A stretch of DNA of 64,000 nt. Source: Superficieibacter sp. 1612_C1 (GTDB taxonomy: Bacteria; Pseudomonadota; Gammaproteobacteria; Enterobacterales; Enterobacteriaceae). Both the position numbers and the translations under genes were made by a program. The stretch is from assembly GCF_015234305.1 (NCBI RefSeq), contig NZ_JADGMI010000003.1:481884-545883 (forward strand), given 5' to 3'. A model generated the notes under the pieces. The model was given only the letters and a program-made list of their open reading frames with translations, was not told the origin of the DNA and ran no database searches. Shown here piece after piece: positions 38,171 to 48,003 of this stretch. Each line of letters opens with the position of its first letter. Positions within the stretch are counted from its first letter, which is position 1.

Positions 38171-39520
38171 TTAAATAGCCCAGCCACCTGCATAAAAAAC
38201 AACCAGTGCAATCGCAATGATCACGGTGCCAAGGTTCAGCTTACGCCATTCGCCCGACACGATACGGCCAATCACCAGCGCCGCAAAACCGATCATAATG
38301 CCGGTCACAATGTTACAGGTCAGGACGATAAAGACGGCGGTGATCAGACCGCACATGGCATCAACAAAGTCCGCAAAGTCGATGCGTGCCACATTGCTTA
38401 ACATCAGCAGGCCAACGTACATCAGCGCCGGTGCGGTCGCATAGGCCGGAACCAGGTAAGACAGCGGAGAGAGGAACAGGATCAGCAGGAACAGAACGCC
38501 GACCACAATTGCCGTCAGACCGGTTTTGCCGCCCGCCGCCGTCCCTGCCGCAGATTCGATATAGACCGCTGCCGGAGCCGCACCGACCAGGCCGGAGAAG
38601 ACGCTGCTCAGGGAGTCGGTGGTCAGCGCTTTGCCGCCGTTGATGATCTGCCCGTCTTTATCCAGCAAATTCGCCTGTCCGGCTACCGCGCGAATGGTGC
38701 CGGTGGCGTCGAAAACGGCGGTCATGACCAGCGCCAGCACGCTTGGCAGTACCACCGGGTTCAGCGCGCCCATAATATCCAGGCTACCAATCAGCGAGTT
38801 ACCATGTTCATCGCTCAGCGACGGCATGGCAAAAATACCCGAGAAATGGACGTTCGGATCAAACAGCAGACCGACAATAGAGATACCGATAATGGTCAGC
38901 AAAATGCCGCCCGGTACTTTCAGTTTTTCGAGGCCGATGATCATCGCCAGACCAATCAGCGACATGATCACCGGGAAGCTGGCGAAATGACCCAGCGTGA
39001 CCGGCAGCCCGTCCAGCGGGTTTTTAATGACCAGACCCACGCCGTTGGCGGCGATCAGCAGCAGGAACAGACCGATACCAATCCCGGTACCGTGTGCAAT
39101 GCCCTGCGGCAGGTTACGCAGGATCCAGCTACGAATGCCGGTCGCTGAAATAATGGTAAACAGCACGCCCATCAGGAAGACCGCACCCAGCGCCACCGGA
39201 ATACTGATGTGTTGACCGAGCACCAGGCTGAAGGCGGTAAAGGCGGTCAGAGAGATAGCGCAGCCAATTGCCAGCGGCAGATTGGCCCACAGGCCCATTA
39301 ACAGAGAGCCAACGCCCGCCACCAGACAGGTCGCTACAAAGACGGCGGCAGGCGGGAAGCCAGCTTTACCGAGCATTCCTGGAACCACAATGACGGAGTA
39401 CACCATCGCCAGAAAAGTGGTTAACCCCGCCAGAATCTCCTGACGAACGGAACTGCCGCGAGCAGAAATTTTAAACCAGGCGTCGAGTGAACCGCCGGTA
39501 CGCGCTGAAGGCGTAGACAT
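38171..39520 (-). CDS. ghxP: Guanine/hypoxanthine permease GhxP (YjcD)
   Basis: The 449-residue AzgA-type purine permease starts [18 protein letters not shown], the same start as E. coli GhxP, with [62 protein letters not shown] and [31 protein letters not shown]. It imports guanine and hypoxanthine with protons. The start at 39520 is chosen over longer frames by this match. PurR-like sites occur upstream, in line with the PurR control known in E. coli. Confidence 0.95.
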   Translation of the reverse strand: MSTPSARTGGSLDAWFKISARGSSVRQEILAGLTTFLAMVYSVIVVPGMLGKAGFPPAAVFVATCLVAGVGSLLMGLWANLPLAIGCAISLTAFTAFSLVLGQHISIPVALGAVFLMGVLFTIISATGIRSWILRNLPQGIAHGTGIGIGLFLLLIAANGVGLVIKNPLDGLPVTLGHFASFPVIMSLIGLAMIIGLEKLKVPGGILLTIIGISIVGLLFDPNVHFSGIFAMPSLSDEHGNSLIGSLDIMGALNPVVLPSVLALVMTAVFDATGTIRAVAGQANLLDKDGQIINGGKALTTDSLSSVFSGLVGAAPAAVYIESAAGTAAGGKTGLTAIVVGVLFLLILFLSPLSYLVPAYATAPALMYVGLLMLSNVARIDFADFVDAMCGLITAVFIVLTCNIVTGIMIGFAALVIGRIVSGEWRKLNLGTVIIAIALVVFYAGGWAI

Positions 39521-39922
39521 AGAAAACATCCCCTGAGAATTTTTTATCTTTCGTTGGTTAGCGTGGTGGACAATCCACTGCCAGGTAAACGTCATCTCCC
39601 TGTGCTGCGTTACGGTAAAGAAGCACCGTAAAAAGCAAACGTTTAACTCCGCGCAAACAAAACGGCTTAACAATGTTATTCAACAGGCAAATGAGGGCGA
39701 CAAAATCAGTCATCCTCGGCCTGCAAAATAAAAGGCAAACGATTATCCAGCCTTTAACCCGCCTTTTTCAACTGAACTTTGCAGCATTTTGCTAAGTTTC
39801 GCTTATGACGGTGAAGAAATCGCCAGCGCATGCGCAAACGTTATCGTTTATGCGCAAACTGGCAACATTTTTATTGCGGATTATTTTCAATTTGAGGAAC
39901 GGCCTTTTGCCATTAGAAAAAG
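39521..39922. promoter_or_regulatory. Region upstream of ghxP with three PurR-like boxes
   Basis: The core GCAAACG occurs three times at almost equal spacing: GCAAACGTTT (39635-39644), GCAAACGATT (39735-39744) and GCGCAAACGTTATCGT (39832-39847). The last matches 14 of 16 bases of the PurR consensus ACGCAAACGTTTTCGT. The region also contains the 3' flank of the glutathione S-transferase gene. No small gene was identified. Confidence 0.6.
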
Positions 39923-40591
39923 CTATTCGCCAGGCAAGGTGAAGGGCCCGCCTTTTTCGATAGCGTGTTTCCATGCCGGACGCATTTCCACCCGCTTTTT
40001 CCAGGCATGCAGATTCGGCAAATTATCAATGCCGCCGCGCGATAGCAGCGCAAATACCGGAAAGCTCATCTGCACATCCGCCATACTCAGGTTGTCACCC
40101 GCAAACCACGGCTTATGCGCCAGTTCAGATTCGATAAAACGCGCGTGCGTCTCAATCTGCTTATTCAGGTACGCTTTCTGCACGCCCTGACCTAATGCGC
40201 TGCCGAGTGTACGCAGCCCGAACGGTACGGGGGGTTTACCCAGCCGCCCGAAGACCAGCTTCATCAATAGCAGGGGCATCAGCGATCCTTCGGCATAGTG
40301 CAGCCAGAAACGATACTGTAATTTCTGCGCTTTATCCTGCGGCTGAAGCTGGTGGGTGGGATCGTAATACTCTTCGAGATACTCAAGGATCGCCCCGGAT
40401 TCGGCAATAATCAGCCCGTCATCTTCAAGCACTGGCGATTTTCCCAGCGGATGCACCTTTTTAAGGGATTCCGGGGCGAGCATGGTTTTTTCGCGCTCGT
40501 AGCGTACGATCTCATAAGGCTGATTTAATTCTTCTAGCGCCCAGAGCACGCGTTGTGAACGCGACTGATTCAGATGGTGCACCTTCAGCAT
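39923..40591 (-). CDS. Glutathione S-transferase family protein
   Basis: The 222-residue protein has a thioredoxin-like N-domain (about 1-80: MLKVHHLNQSRSQRVLWALEELNQPYEIVRYER, PLGKSPVLEDDGLIIAESGAILEYL) and an all-helical C-domain with the N-capping motif FAGDNLSMADVQMSFP. SRSQR at residues 9-13 supplies the likely catalytic Ser. A GST at this site beside soxR is also known in Salmonella. Position next to soxRS hints at a detoxification role, but its substrate is unknown. Confidence 0.92.
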   Translation of the reverse strand: MLKVHHLNQSRSQRVLWALEELNQPYEIVRYEREKTMLAPESLKKVHPLGKSPVLEDDGLIIAESGAILEYLEEYYDPTHQLQPQDKAQKLQYRFWLHYAEGSLMPLLLMKLVFGRLGKPPVPFGLRTLGSALGQGVQKAYLNKQIETHARFIESELAHKPWFAGDNLSMADVQMSFPVFALLSRGGIDNLPNLHAWKKRVEMRPAWKHAIEKGGPFTLPGE

Positions 40592-40638
40592 AATTTTCTC
40601 CTGTCGTTAAGCTGTTAACTATAGGAGAGGTTTGGCCT

Positions 40639-41097
40639 TTATTCTTCCTCCAGCAGCCGTGCGCCGGTCCCCTCTTCTCCCAGTTTATCGCCGGGGTTAC
40701 GCAGCGGACAGTCGCGACGGGAAAGACAGCCGCAGCCGATACAGCCATCCAGCTGATCGCGCAACGCCACCAGGGTATGAATGCGCCGATCCAGCTCTTC
40801 TCGCCATTGCGATGAAAGATGCTGCCACTCTTTGACGCTCAGATTATGCCCTTCCGGCAGAACGCCAAACGACTCGCCAATGGTGGAAAGTGGAATGCCA
40901 ATACGCTGAGCAATCTTAATAATCGCCACATATCGCAGCACATCACGCGAGTAACGCCGTTGATTGCCGCTATTGCGCACGCTCTTTATCAGCCCTTTGC
41001 TTTCATAGAAATGCAGGGCCGAGACGGCAACGCCGCTACGTCTGGCAACCTCGCCGGGCGTCAGCATCGCTTTAATCCGGGGTGATCTCTTTTCCAT
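40639..41097 (-). CDS. soxR: Redox-sensing activator SoxR
   Basis: The 152-residue MerR-family protein has the winged helix [27 protein letters not shown], a dimerisation helix and the 2Fe-2S site [12 protein letters not shown] (pattern C-x2-C-x-C-x5-C, near residues 119-130). Oxidation of the cluster by redox-cycling drugs activates soxS. It is divergent from soxS with the SoxR operator between. The C-terminus is two residues shorter than in E. coli. Confidence 0.97.
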   Translation of the reverse strand: MEKRSPRIKAMLTPGEVARRSGVAVSALHFYESKGLIKSVRNSGNQRRYSRDVLRYVAIIKIAQRIGIPLSTIGESFGVLPEGHNLSVKEWQHLSSQWREELDRRIHTLVALRDQLDGCIGCGCLSRRDCPLRNPGDKLGEEGTGARLLEEE

Positions 41098-41104
41098 AAA
41101 CCGC

Positions 41105-41135
41105 TTTACCTCAAGTTAACTTGAGGAATTATACT
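41105..41135 (+). promoter_or_regulatory. soxS promoter with SoxR operator in an overlong spacer
   Basis: TTTACC (41105-41110) and TATACT (41130-41135) are separated by 19 bp. Inside lies the perfect palindrome CCTCAAGTTAACTTGAGG (41109-41126), identical to the known SoxR site. The long spacer makes the promoter dependent on SoxR distortion. Confidence 0.95.
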
Positions 41136-41182
41136 CGCCCGCAGAGAAAACGACGAATCTGATGATGAGAAGAGGACGCTGT

Positions 41183-41512
41183 ATGTCGCATCGTGAAATT
41201 ATTCAAACGCTGATTGAATGGATTGATGAGCATATCGATCAACCGCTTAACATCGATATGGTTGCCAGAAAATCAGGCTATTCGAAGTGGTATCTGCAAC
41301 GGATGTTCCGTGCGGTGATGCATCAAACGCTGGGTGATTATATCCGTCAGCGGCGCTTATTGATGGCAGCGGAGGCGTTGCGCACCACGCAGCGGCCGAT
41401 TTTTGATATTGCGATGGATTTGGGTTATGTCTCCCAGCAGACCTTTTCCCGCGTGTTCCGCCGCGAGTTTGATCGCACGCCGACGGATTATCGCCATCAG
41501 ATTTCAGCGTGA
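41183..41512 (+). CDS. soxS: Superoxide-response activator SoxS
   Basis: The 109-residue AraC-family protein starts MSHREIIQTLIEWIDEHIDQPLN and carries both helix-turn-helix units (MVARKSGYSKWYLQRMFR and IFDIAMDLGYVSQQTFSRVFRREFDRTPTDYR). It activates sodA, zwf, fumC, nfo and other genes. The ATG at 41183 follows E. coli; an in-frame ATG at 41162 would extend it by seven residues. Its 3' end overlaps the convergent pdeC by 16 bases. Confidence 0.96.
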   Translation: MSHREIIQTLIEWIDEHIDQPLNIDMVARKSGYSKWYLQRMFRAVMHQTLGDYIRQRRLLMAAEALRTTQRPIFDIAMDLGYVSQQTFSRVFRREFDRTPTDYRHQISA

Positions 41513-43086
41513 CGCTTACGCGGCTTCAGCAGCCTTATCGGTTGCTGGAGCCAGAGAATAAACTCGTGCGACGGCATCGCTTTCGCAAAGTGCCAGCCCT
41601 GACAGTATTGAACGCCACGTTTCAATAGCCAGGAGACCTGCTCCGCCGTTTCCACACCCTCAGCGATGGTTTTCAGGCGCAAACTCTGTGCCATTTCAAC
41701 AATATGCTCAGCAATCAGATTGTTGGTGCTTAAGGTATCAATAAATGATTTATCGATTTTTAATATATCGACATTGAGCGAGTAGAGATTGTGCAGGTTA
41801 GAATAGCCGGTGCCGAAATCATCAATTGCCACTTCATAGCCAGCCTGACGAAACGCCTGAATAACCGGTGTGGTTTTTGGCACATCAATAAACCCACGTT
41901 CGGTCACTTCAATTTTGATTTGCTGGGCCAGCACCGAGTATTTTTGTGCTTTATCAGAGATTAACGCGATTAAACGCGAAGAGTGGAAATCCGAAGCCGA
42001 TAAGTTGATTGAGATATAGAGCTGCGGATGCGCGGCAAGAAACTCGCCTAAATCGGTAAACACTTCTTCCACCACGTAATTCGTTACATGCTCAATCAGC
42101 CCCTCTTTTTCTGCCAGCGGAATAAATTCCGCCGGACTCATCACTTGCCCTTCAAATGCTGGCCAGCGCAATAGCGCTTCTGCGCCAACGCACTGGTTAT
42201 TTTTGATATCAATAATAGGCTGATAGTGCAGGCGAAGCTGGCGTTTCTGAAGCGCGCGCTGTAGCAGACGGCGCGGAGAGTTAAACTCCCGATGCGTTCG
42301 CGCCCAGACCAGCAGGATAAGAATACTGCATATCATTCCCAGAGGGAGCGTGAGCGATGCCTGGTGGTAGAAATTATCATGAAAGCGGGATGAAACGGTT
42401 GAGACAATAATAGCGATTGGCCGTCGTTCAGATCGCGCAATAGTATAAAAGCGTCCGTTATACTGAAAGGTGTAGTCTTTATTAAGCAGCAGTTTTTTTA
42501 ATATCGCGGGATCGGCCTGCTCACTTACCGAAAAAAACGCATTGGTGACCGTATCGTATACCCCATACGCCAGGGACTGATCTTCCGAGATAACTTCACT
42601 GTAGGAGAGAGGATTAATAACAGCAACATAATTCCCTCGCCGCATATAGTTCATTTTATAGCCAGGGTAAAACGGGGTATCACGGTAGTAGTAAATAAAG
42701 ATATCGGGCTTACGCCAGTAATTCTGTCTCGGCATCAGATAGGATTGTGCAGGACGAAGAGACGTCGAGCATAAAAAACGATCGCCCTCGGCGTAGATTA
42801 AATCATCAACGTATAGTCGGCCATGAACGATATTCAGCATTTGTTGCTGATGGCGGACGCTGCAAATGTCACCGCGGAATTGCTCTGCGGCATCGCGTGC
42901 CAGATCGGCCTGACGAATTACTTTTTCCGTTTTATTGAGAGCAAGTTGCGCAAATGAGCGCAGCTGGTCACGAGTTTCTGAAACGGCTCTTAAATGAGCA
43001 AACCATAGCGCAAGCATCACCGGCAGTAAAACTACCATGATGATCCCGAGGACTCTCAGCACCTTGCGTTGCACGCTATGGTTCAT
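41497..43086 (-). CDS. pdeC: Cyclic-di-GMP phosphodiesterase PdeC (CSS-motif, EAL)
   Basis: The 529-residue membrane protein has an N-terminal helix (about 10-32), a periplasmic CSS domain with Cys residues in ICSVRHQQ and FLCSTSLRP, a second helix (about 243-262) and a C-terminal EAL domain (about 270-515: GAEALLRW, YISINLSASDF, IKIEVTERGF, AIDDFGTGYSNL, KIDKSFID, AEGVET). In E. coli redox state and disulfide formation in the periplasmic part control c-di-GMP hydrolysis. The stop codon lies within the end of soxS. Confidence 0.95.
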   Translation of the reverse strand: MNHSVQRKVLRVLGIIMVVLLPVMLALWFAHLRAVSETRDQLRSFAQLALNKTEKVIRQADLARDAAEQFRGDICSVRHQQQMLNIVHGRLYVDDLIYAEGDRFLCSTSLRPAQSYLMPRQNYWRKPDIFIYYYRDTPFYPGYKMNYMRRGNYVAVINPLSYSEVISEDQSLAYGVYDTVTNAFFSVSEQADPAILKKLLLNKDYTFQYNGRFYTIARSERRPIAIIVSTVSSRFHDNFYHQASLTLPLGMICSILILLVWARTHREFNSPRRLLQRALQKRQLRLHYQPIIDIKNNQCVGAEALLRWPAFEGQVMSPAEFIPLAEKEGLIEHVTNYVVEEVFTDLGEFLAAHPQLYISINLSASDFHSSRLIALISDKAQKYSVLAQQIKIEVTERGFIDVPKTTPVIQAFRQAGYEVAIDDFGTGYSNLHNLYSLNVDILKIDKSFIDTLSTNNLIAEHIVEMAQSLRLKTIAEGVETAEQVSWLLKRGVQYCQGWHFAKAMPSHEFILWLQQPIRLLKPRKRHAEI

Positions 43087-43287
43087 TTCAGCCTAATATC
43101 CCTGCATTTTATGTGCCTGAGCCCCAAAATGGATACTTTGATAAAAGAAGTGATTACGTTGCATGAATCATACGACATTAGCAACCGACTTTTTATCGCA
43201 AAAACCTAATATTTAGTGATGACGATAATATTTTTCCGTAAGGCAAACTTAAAGTGGAGGTCACGTTTTTATTAAGGAGAGGAGAAA

Positions 43288-43383
43288 ATGTACATGGCGT
43301 TGTTTAAAGCAGGAGAAGCCAGGCTAAGGGCTAAAGCGTATTGTATAGTTCTGCATCAACTGGTTGATGAGTGTCCTTTTTAG
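43288..43383 (+). CDS. Candidate 31-residue small protein
   Basis: The frame ATG TAC ATG GCG to TAG encodes 31 residues beginning MYMALFKAGEARLRAKAY and ending LVDECPF, with a weakly amphipathic basic-then-acidic layout. AAGGAGAGGAG lies four bases before the ATG, much stronger than neighbouring chance frames. I do not recognise the product, and no promoter is certain. It could be a leader peptide or spurious. Confidence 0.35.
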   Translation: MYMALFKAGEARLRAKAYCIVLHQLVDECPF

Positions 43384-43768
43384 CAGCATAAATGCTGAAT
43401 TAGAGATACAACTTTTGAGGATATTCGCTAAAGATAAACAGCGTAATAATTAAGTATTCGTTAAATTACAAAAAAATATATGCAGCGTTGAGAAACATAA
43501 AAATACGAGCAAAAAAAATGCCAGGAGAATTAAAAAGCCCGCGGTTAAAGGGGTGCTAAAAAGTTAAGCTGACGCATAACAATCCGTATTGCGACATTTT
43601 ATAAAATAGTTATAGGGCGAAACATGTTATCGCCGCTTAATTCTTAATCAAAACTGAATTGAGAAAACCAGATATCACTATAGCGGAGTTTCATCACTAC
43701 GTATGACATTTTTCTTGCCCTTCGACAAGCACGAAGGCGGTTCTTTCACTGGCGAATAAAACAACAAA

Positions 43769-43784
43769 TGTGATATAGTTCACA
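43769..43784. promoter_or_regulatory. Perfect CRP-binding site upstream of yjcB
   Basis: TGTGATATAGTTCACA has both half-sites of the TGTGA-N6-TCACA consensus intact and flanking AAA/AAT. It lies 117 bases upstream of yjcB. A second palindrome CCTGTGACACAGG follows at 43788-43800. Confidence 0.75.
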
Positions 43785-43900
43785 AATCCTGTGACACAGG
43801 AACGCCGTTTCATAAAAATTTCCCTGCCTGACGACAGTCTGCGCCTCCCGGCCGGGCTGCTGGCCGAAGGCATGTCGTTTTTCACTGAGGATAAGATTTC

Positions 43901-44182
43901 ATGGCTACCATTACTACCAGCGTCGTGTTGCTGCGCTGGCCTCTGGTAAGCGCCGGGCTAATGTTTTTAGCCAGCACGTTGAACATTCAGTTTCGCAAAG
44001 CGGATTATATCGGCCTGGCGGTGATCAGCACGCTGCTGGGTATGATTGCCGCCTGCTGGTTTGCGACCAACCTGCTGGGGATCACGATGGCTGATGTCTC
44101 TATGATCTGGGGCAACGTAAAAGATGTGATGGTTGAAACGATGGGGCAGATGCCGCCGGAATGGCCTGTGGTCATGACCTGA
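43901..44182 (+). CDS. yjcB: Inner-membrane protein YjcB
   Basis: The 93-residue protein resembles E. coli YjcB at the same map position, with two predicted helices (about 7-24 and 36-57) and RWPLVSAGLMFLASTLNIQFRKADYIGLAVIS. Function is unknown; E. coli studies link yjcB loss to envelope or polysaccharide phenotypes only loosely. The consensus CRP site upstream suggests carbon-source control. It is convergent with ssb. Confidence 0.9.
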   Translation: MATITTSVVLLRWPLVSAGLMFLASTLNIQFRKADYIGLAVISTLLGMIAACWFATNLLGITMADVSMIWGNVKDVMVETMGQMPPEWPVVMT

Positions 44183-44206
44183 TGATAGTCTGTTACACAA
44201 TGAACT

Positions 44207-44232
44207 GACCAGCCCCGGTAAAGGAGCTGGTC
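44207..44232. terminator. Hairpin between convergent yjcB and ssb
   Basis: GACCAGC (44207-44213) pairs with GCTGGTC (44226-44232) around a 12-base loop. No T-run follows on either strand, so this is a weak candidate. Confidence 0.4.
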
Positions 44233-44244
44233 GGGATATCGCGC

Positions 44245-44790
44245 TTAGAACGGAATATCGTCGTCAAAGTCCATCGGCGGTTCGTTGGACTGCGCAGGTG
44301 CTGCCTGCTGTTGTGGCTGCGGGCGAGACTGCGCGCCGCCGCTGAACTGGTTGCCGCCCTGAGACTGCTGCTGAGGCTGCTGAGGTTGACCCCAACCGCC
44401 CTGCTGACCGCCGCCTGCCGGTGCGCCGCCGCCCTGCGGACGTCCGCCCAGCATCTGCATCACGCCGCCAATCTGCGGGACGTTAATCTCGGTGGTGTAG
44501 CGCTCCTGACCACTTTGATCGGTCCATTTACGGGTACGTAACTGCCCTTCGATATACACCTGAGAACCTTTGCGCAGATACTCACCGGCCACTTCCGCCA
44601 GTTTGCCGAACATCACCACGCGATGCCATTCTGTCTGCTCTTTCGTCTCACCGGTCTGCTTATCACGCCAGGATTCGGAAGTAGCCAGCGTGAAGTTGGC
44701 AACTGCGCCACCACTCGGCAAGTAGCGTACTTCCGGGTCCTGCCCCAGATTACCGACGAGAATCACCTTATTTACGCCTCTACTGGCCAT
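44245..44790 (-). CDS. ssb: Single-stranded DNA-binding protein
   Basis: The 181-residue SSB has the OB fold ([55 protein letters not shown]), a Gly/Gln-rich linker and the conserved C-terminal tail MDFDDDIPF that recruits repair proteins. The start at 44790 follows E. coli; the upstream frame runs on through the SOS box and is not coding. It is divergent from uvrA. Confidence 0.98.
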   Translation of the reverse strand: MASRGVNKVILVGNLGQDPEVRYLPSGGAVANFTLATSESWRDKQTGETKEQTEWHRVVMFGKLAEVAGEYLRKGSQVYIEGQLRTRKWTDQSGQERYTTEINVPQIGGVMQMLGGRPQGGGAPAGGGQQGGWGQPQQPQQQSQGGNQFSGGAQSRPQPQQQAAPAQSNEPPMDFDDDIPF

Positions 44791-44936
44791 AATTGTGTCT
44801 CCTGAAAACGTTCTTAATGAGTGTAAACGCGCGATTGTAACATTACCAGACCACGCTTTGATACCTTGTGAAGTCGATTCCGTTAAACAACTTCCTGATG
44901 ACATTTTTGCACATCTGCATGGAAGTTGCATTCCAA

Positions 44937-44956
44937 TACTGTATATTCATTCAGGT
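44937..44956. promoter_or_regulatory. LexA box between ssb and uvrA
   Basis: TACTGTATATTCATTCAGGT contains CTG-N10-CAG and is identical to the E. coli uvrA SOS box. It is 83 bases upstream of uvrA and 147 bases upstream of ssb, so LexA represses uvrA and perhaps one ssb promoter. Confidence 0.95.
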
Positions 44957-45038
44957 TAATTTGTGTCATAATTAGCCGTTTCAGTTGCAAAAAAACGCCG
45001 TTTGTCCTTCAAACAAATCAGGCTACCGGGAAAGGTGA

Positions 45039-47861
45039 ATGGATAAGATAGAAGTTCGGGGCGCACGTACCCACAATCTAAAAAACATCAACCTCGTTAT
45101 CCCTCGCGACAAACTGATTGTCGTCACCGGGCTTTCGGGTTCTGGCAAATCTTCTCTGGCTTTTGACACGTTATACGCTGAAGGGCAACGTCGCTACGTC
45201 GAGTCCCTTTCTGCCTATGCGCGTCAGTTCCTGTCGCTGATGGAAAAGCCGGATGTCGATCATATTGAAGGCTTATCGCCAGCGATTTCTATTGAACAGA
45301 AATCAACGTCGCATAACCCGCGTTCTACCGTAGGGACGATTACCGAGATCCACGACTACCTGCGTCTGCTATTTGCCCGCGTGGGCGAGCCGCGCTGCCC
45401 GGATCACGACGTACCGCTGGCCGCGCAAACCGTCAGCCAGATGGTCGATAACGTGCTGTCACAGCCTGAGGAAAAGCGGCTAATGCTGCTCGCGCCCATC
45501 ATCAAAGAGCGTAAGGGCGAACACACTAAGACGCTGGAAAACCTCGCCAGTCAGGGGTATATCCGCGCCAGGATTGACGGCGAAGTCTGCGATCTCTCGG
45601 ACCCGCCCTCGCTGGAGCTGCAAAAGAAACATACTATTGAGGTGGTGATCGACCGCTTTAAGGTACGTGACGATCTCTCTCAGCGTCTGGCCGAATCTTT
45701 TGAAACGGCGCTGGATCTCTCCGGCGGTACGGCCATCGTCGCCGATATGGACGATCCCAAAGCGGAAGAGCTGCTCTTCTCCGCCAACTTTGCCTGTCCG
45801 ATTTGCGGCTACAGCATGCGCGAGCTTGAACCGCGCCTGTTCTCGTTTAATAACCCGGCGGGCGCGTGTCCAACCTGTGACGGGCTGGGCGTGCAGCAGT
45901 ATTTCGATCCCGATCGCGTGCTGCAAAACCCGGAGCTGTCGCTGGCGGGCGGGGCGATCCGCGGCTGGGATCGCCGTAACTTTTACTATTTCCAGATGCT
46001 GCGCTCGCTGGCGGAGCATTACAAATTCGACGTCGATGCACCGTGGGGCAGCCTGAGCGCCAGCGTGCAGAAGGTCATTCTCTTTGGTTCCGGTAAAGAG
46101 TCTATTGAATTCAAATACATGAACGACCGCGGGGATACTTCCGTGCGCCGTCATCCGTTTGAAGGCGTGCTGCATAATATGGAGCGTCGCTATAAAGAGA
46201 CCGAATCCAGCGCGGTGCGCGAGGAGCTGGCAAAGTACATCAGCAACCGTCCGTGCGCGACCTGTGAAGGGACGCGTCTGCGTCGCGAAGCGCGTCACGT
46301 ATTTGTTGAAAACACCGCGCTCCCGACCATCTCTGATATGAGCATCGGTCATGCGATGGACTTCTTCACTAACCTGAAGCTGTCCGGCCAGCGGGCGAAA
46401 ATCGCTGAGAAAGTGCTCAAAGAGATTGGCGATCGTCTGAAATTCCTGGTCAACGTCGGCCTGAACTACCTGACGCTTTCACGCTCGGCGGAAACGCTTT
46501 CCGGCGGCGAGGCGCAGCGTATTCGTCTGGCAAGCCAGATTGGTGCGGGCCTGGTCGGCGTCATGTACGTGCTGGATGAACCCTCTATCGGCCTGCATCA
46601 GCGCGATAACGAACGTCTGCTGGGGACGCTGGTTCACCTGCGCGATCTTGGTAACACCGTGATTGTGGTGGAGCATGACGAAGACGCGATTCGCGCGGCG
46701 GATCACGTGATTGATATCGGCCCCGGTGCAGGCGTTCACGGCGGTCAGGTAGTAGCAGAAGGTCCGCTGGACGCCATTATGGCGGTGCCGGAATCCCTGA
46801 CCGGTCAGTTTATGAGCGGCAAGCGCAAAATCGAGGTGCCGAAGGAGCGGGTGAAAGCCGATCCGGAGAAAGTGCTGCGGTTAACCGGCGCACGCGGCAA
46901 TAACCTGAAAGACGTTACCCTGACGCTGCCGGTGGGGCTGTTTACCTGCGTGACCGGCGTCTCCGGTTCCGGTAAATCAACGCTGATTAACGATACGCTG
47001 TTCCCGATTGCTCAGCGTCAGCTGAACGGCGCGACCATCATCGAACCGGCACCGTACCGCGATGTGCAGGGCCTGGAGCATTTCGATAAGGTTATCGACA
47101 TCGACCAAAGCCCAATCGGTCGTACGCCGCGCTCTAACCCGGCGACCTACACCGGCGTCTTTACGCCAGTGCGAGAACTGTTTGCCGGCGTACCGGAGTC
47201 CCGTTCACGCGGCTATACGCCAGGACGTTTTAGCTTTAACGTGCGCGGCGGGCGCTGCGAGGCCTGTCAGGGCGACGGCGTGATTAAGGTTGAGATGCAC
47301 TTCCTGCCGGACATTTACGTGCCGTGCGATCAGTGTAAAGGCAAGCGCTATAACCGTGAAACGCTGGAAGTGAAGTACAAAGGCAAAAGCATTCACGAAG
47401 TGCTGGATATGACCATCGAAGAAGCGCGTGAGTTCTTTGATGCCGTACCGGCGCTGGCGCGTAAGTTACAAACGCTGATGGACGTTGGCCTGTCGTACAT
47501 CCGTCTCGGTCAGGCGGCGACAACGCTTTCCGGCGGTGAAGCCCAGCGCGTGAAGCTGGCGCGTGAGCTGTCGAAGCGCGGTACCGGGCAGACGCTGTAT
47601 ATTCTTGATGAGCCGACTACCGGTCTGCACTTTGCCGATATTCAGCAACTGCTGGAAGTGCTGCACCAGTTACGCGATCAGGGCAACACCATCGTGGTGA
47701 TTGAGCATAACCTTGATGTCATCAAGACCGCCGACTGGGTGGTCGATCTCGGTCCGGAAGGCGGCAGCGGCGGCGGCGAGATCCTCGTCTCCGGCACGCC
47801 GGAAACGGTGGCGGAGTGCGAAGCTTCGCATACCGCGCGTTTCCTCAAACCGATGCTGTAA
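45039..47861 (+). CDS. uvrA: UvrABC excinuclease subunit A
   Basis: The 940-residue protein has two ABC ATPase modules: Walker [16 protein letters not shown] near residue 31 and [15 protein letters not shown] near 640, with signatures [14 protein letters not shown] and [12 protein letters not shown] and Walker [11 protein letters not shown] and [10 protein letters not shown]. Zinc-binding Cys pairs occur in CPICGYS...CPTCDG and CEACQGDG...CDQCKG. It scans DNA for lesions and loads UvrB. LexA controls it; a terminator follows at 47872. Confidence 0.98.
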   Translation: MDKIEVRGARTHNLKNINLVIPRDKLIVVTGLSGSGKSSLAFDTLYAEGQRRYVESLSAYARQFLSLMEKPDVDHIEGLSPAISIEQKSTSHNPRSTVGTITEIHDYLRLLFARVGEPRCPDHDVPLAAQTVSQMVDNVLSQPEEKRLMLLAPIIKERKGEHTKTLENLASQGYIRARIDGEVCDLSDPPSLELQKKHTIEVVIDRFKVRDDLSQRLAESFETALDLSGGTAIVADMDDPKAEELLFSANFACPICGYSMRELEPRLFSFNNPAGACPTCDGLGVQQYFDPDRVLQNPELSLAGGAIRGWDRRNFYYFQMLRSLAEHYKFDVDAPWGSLSASVQKVILFGSGKESIEFKYMNDRGDTSVRRHPFEGVLHNMERRYKETESSAVREELAKYISNRPCATCEGTRLRREARHVFVENTALPTISDMSIGHAMDFFTNLKLSGQRAKIAEKVLKEIGDRLKFLVNVGLNYLTLSRSAETLSGGEAQRIRLASQIGAGLVGVMYVLDEPSIGLHQRDNERLLGTLVHLRDLGNTVIVVEHDEDAIRAADHVIDIGPGAGVHGGQVVAEGPLDAIMAVPESLTGQFMSGKRKIEVPKERVKADPEKVLRLTGARGNNLKDVTLTLPVGLFTCVTGVSGSGKSTLINDTLFPIAQRQLNGATIIEPAPYRDVQGLEHFDKVIDIDQSPIGRTPRSNPATYTGVFTPVRELFAGVPESRSRGYTPGRFSFNVRGGRCEACQGDGVIKVEMHFLPDIYVPCDQCKGKRYNRETLEVKYKGKSIHEVLDMTIEEAREFFDAVPALARKLQTLMDVGLSYIRLGQAATTLSGGEAQRVKLARELSKRGTGQTLYILDEPTTGLHFADIQQLLEVLHQLRDQGNTIVVIEHNLDVIKTADWVVDLGPEGGSGGGEILVSGTPETVAECEASHTARFLKPML

Positions 47862-47871
47862 CCGTTCTCTG

Positions 47872-47905
47872 CCGCTTCCTGTTACGGGAAGCGGCATCAT
47901 TTTTC
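47872..47905 (+). terminator. Rho-independent terminator of uvrA
   Basis: GCCGCTTCC (47872-47880) pairs with GGAAGCGGC (47888-47896), followed by ATCATTTTT, ten bases after the uvrA stop. Confidence 0.88.
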
Positions 47906-48003
47906 CTCATCCGTTCTCATTTCTCCCCCGTGAGCTTTTATGATTTGCCCCGTCACCCCGGCTGGTATGAGATTGCCGCACCTGTTCACCGCCGGAAACG
48001 ATC

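Larger units (their letters stand above)
43087..43900. other. Long AT-rich region between pdeC and yjcB
   Basis: This 814-base gap holds the pdeC promoter (leftward), a candidate 31-codon gene at 43288-43383, and a perfect CRP-type site at 43769-43784 in front of yjcB. Other short frames lack ribosome sites. No known small RNA was recognised. Confidence 0.5.

Noticed and set aside
40592-40638. SraL/RyjA small RNA next to soxR
   Set aside because: Only 47 bases separate soxR from the glutathione S-transferase gene, too few for the known RNA, and no matching terminator hairpin was found in 39521-39922.
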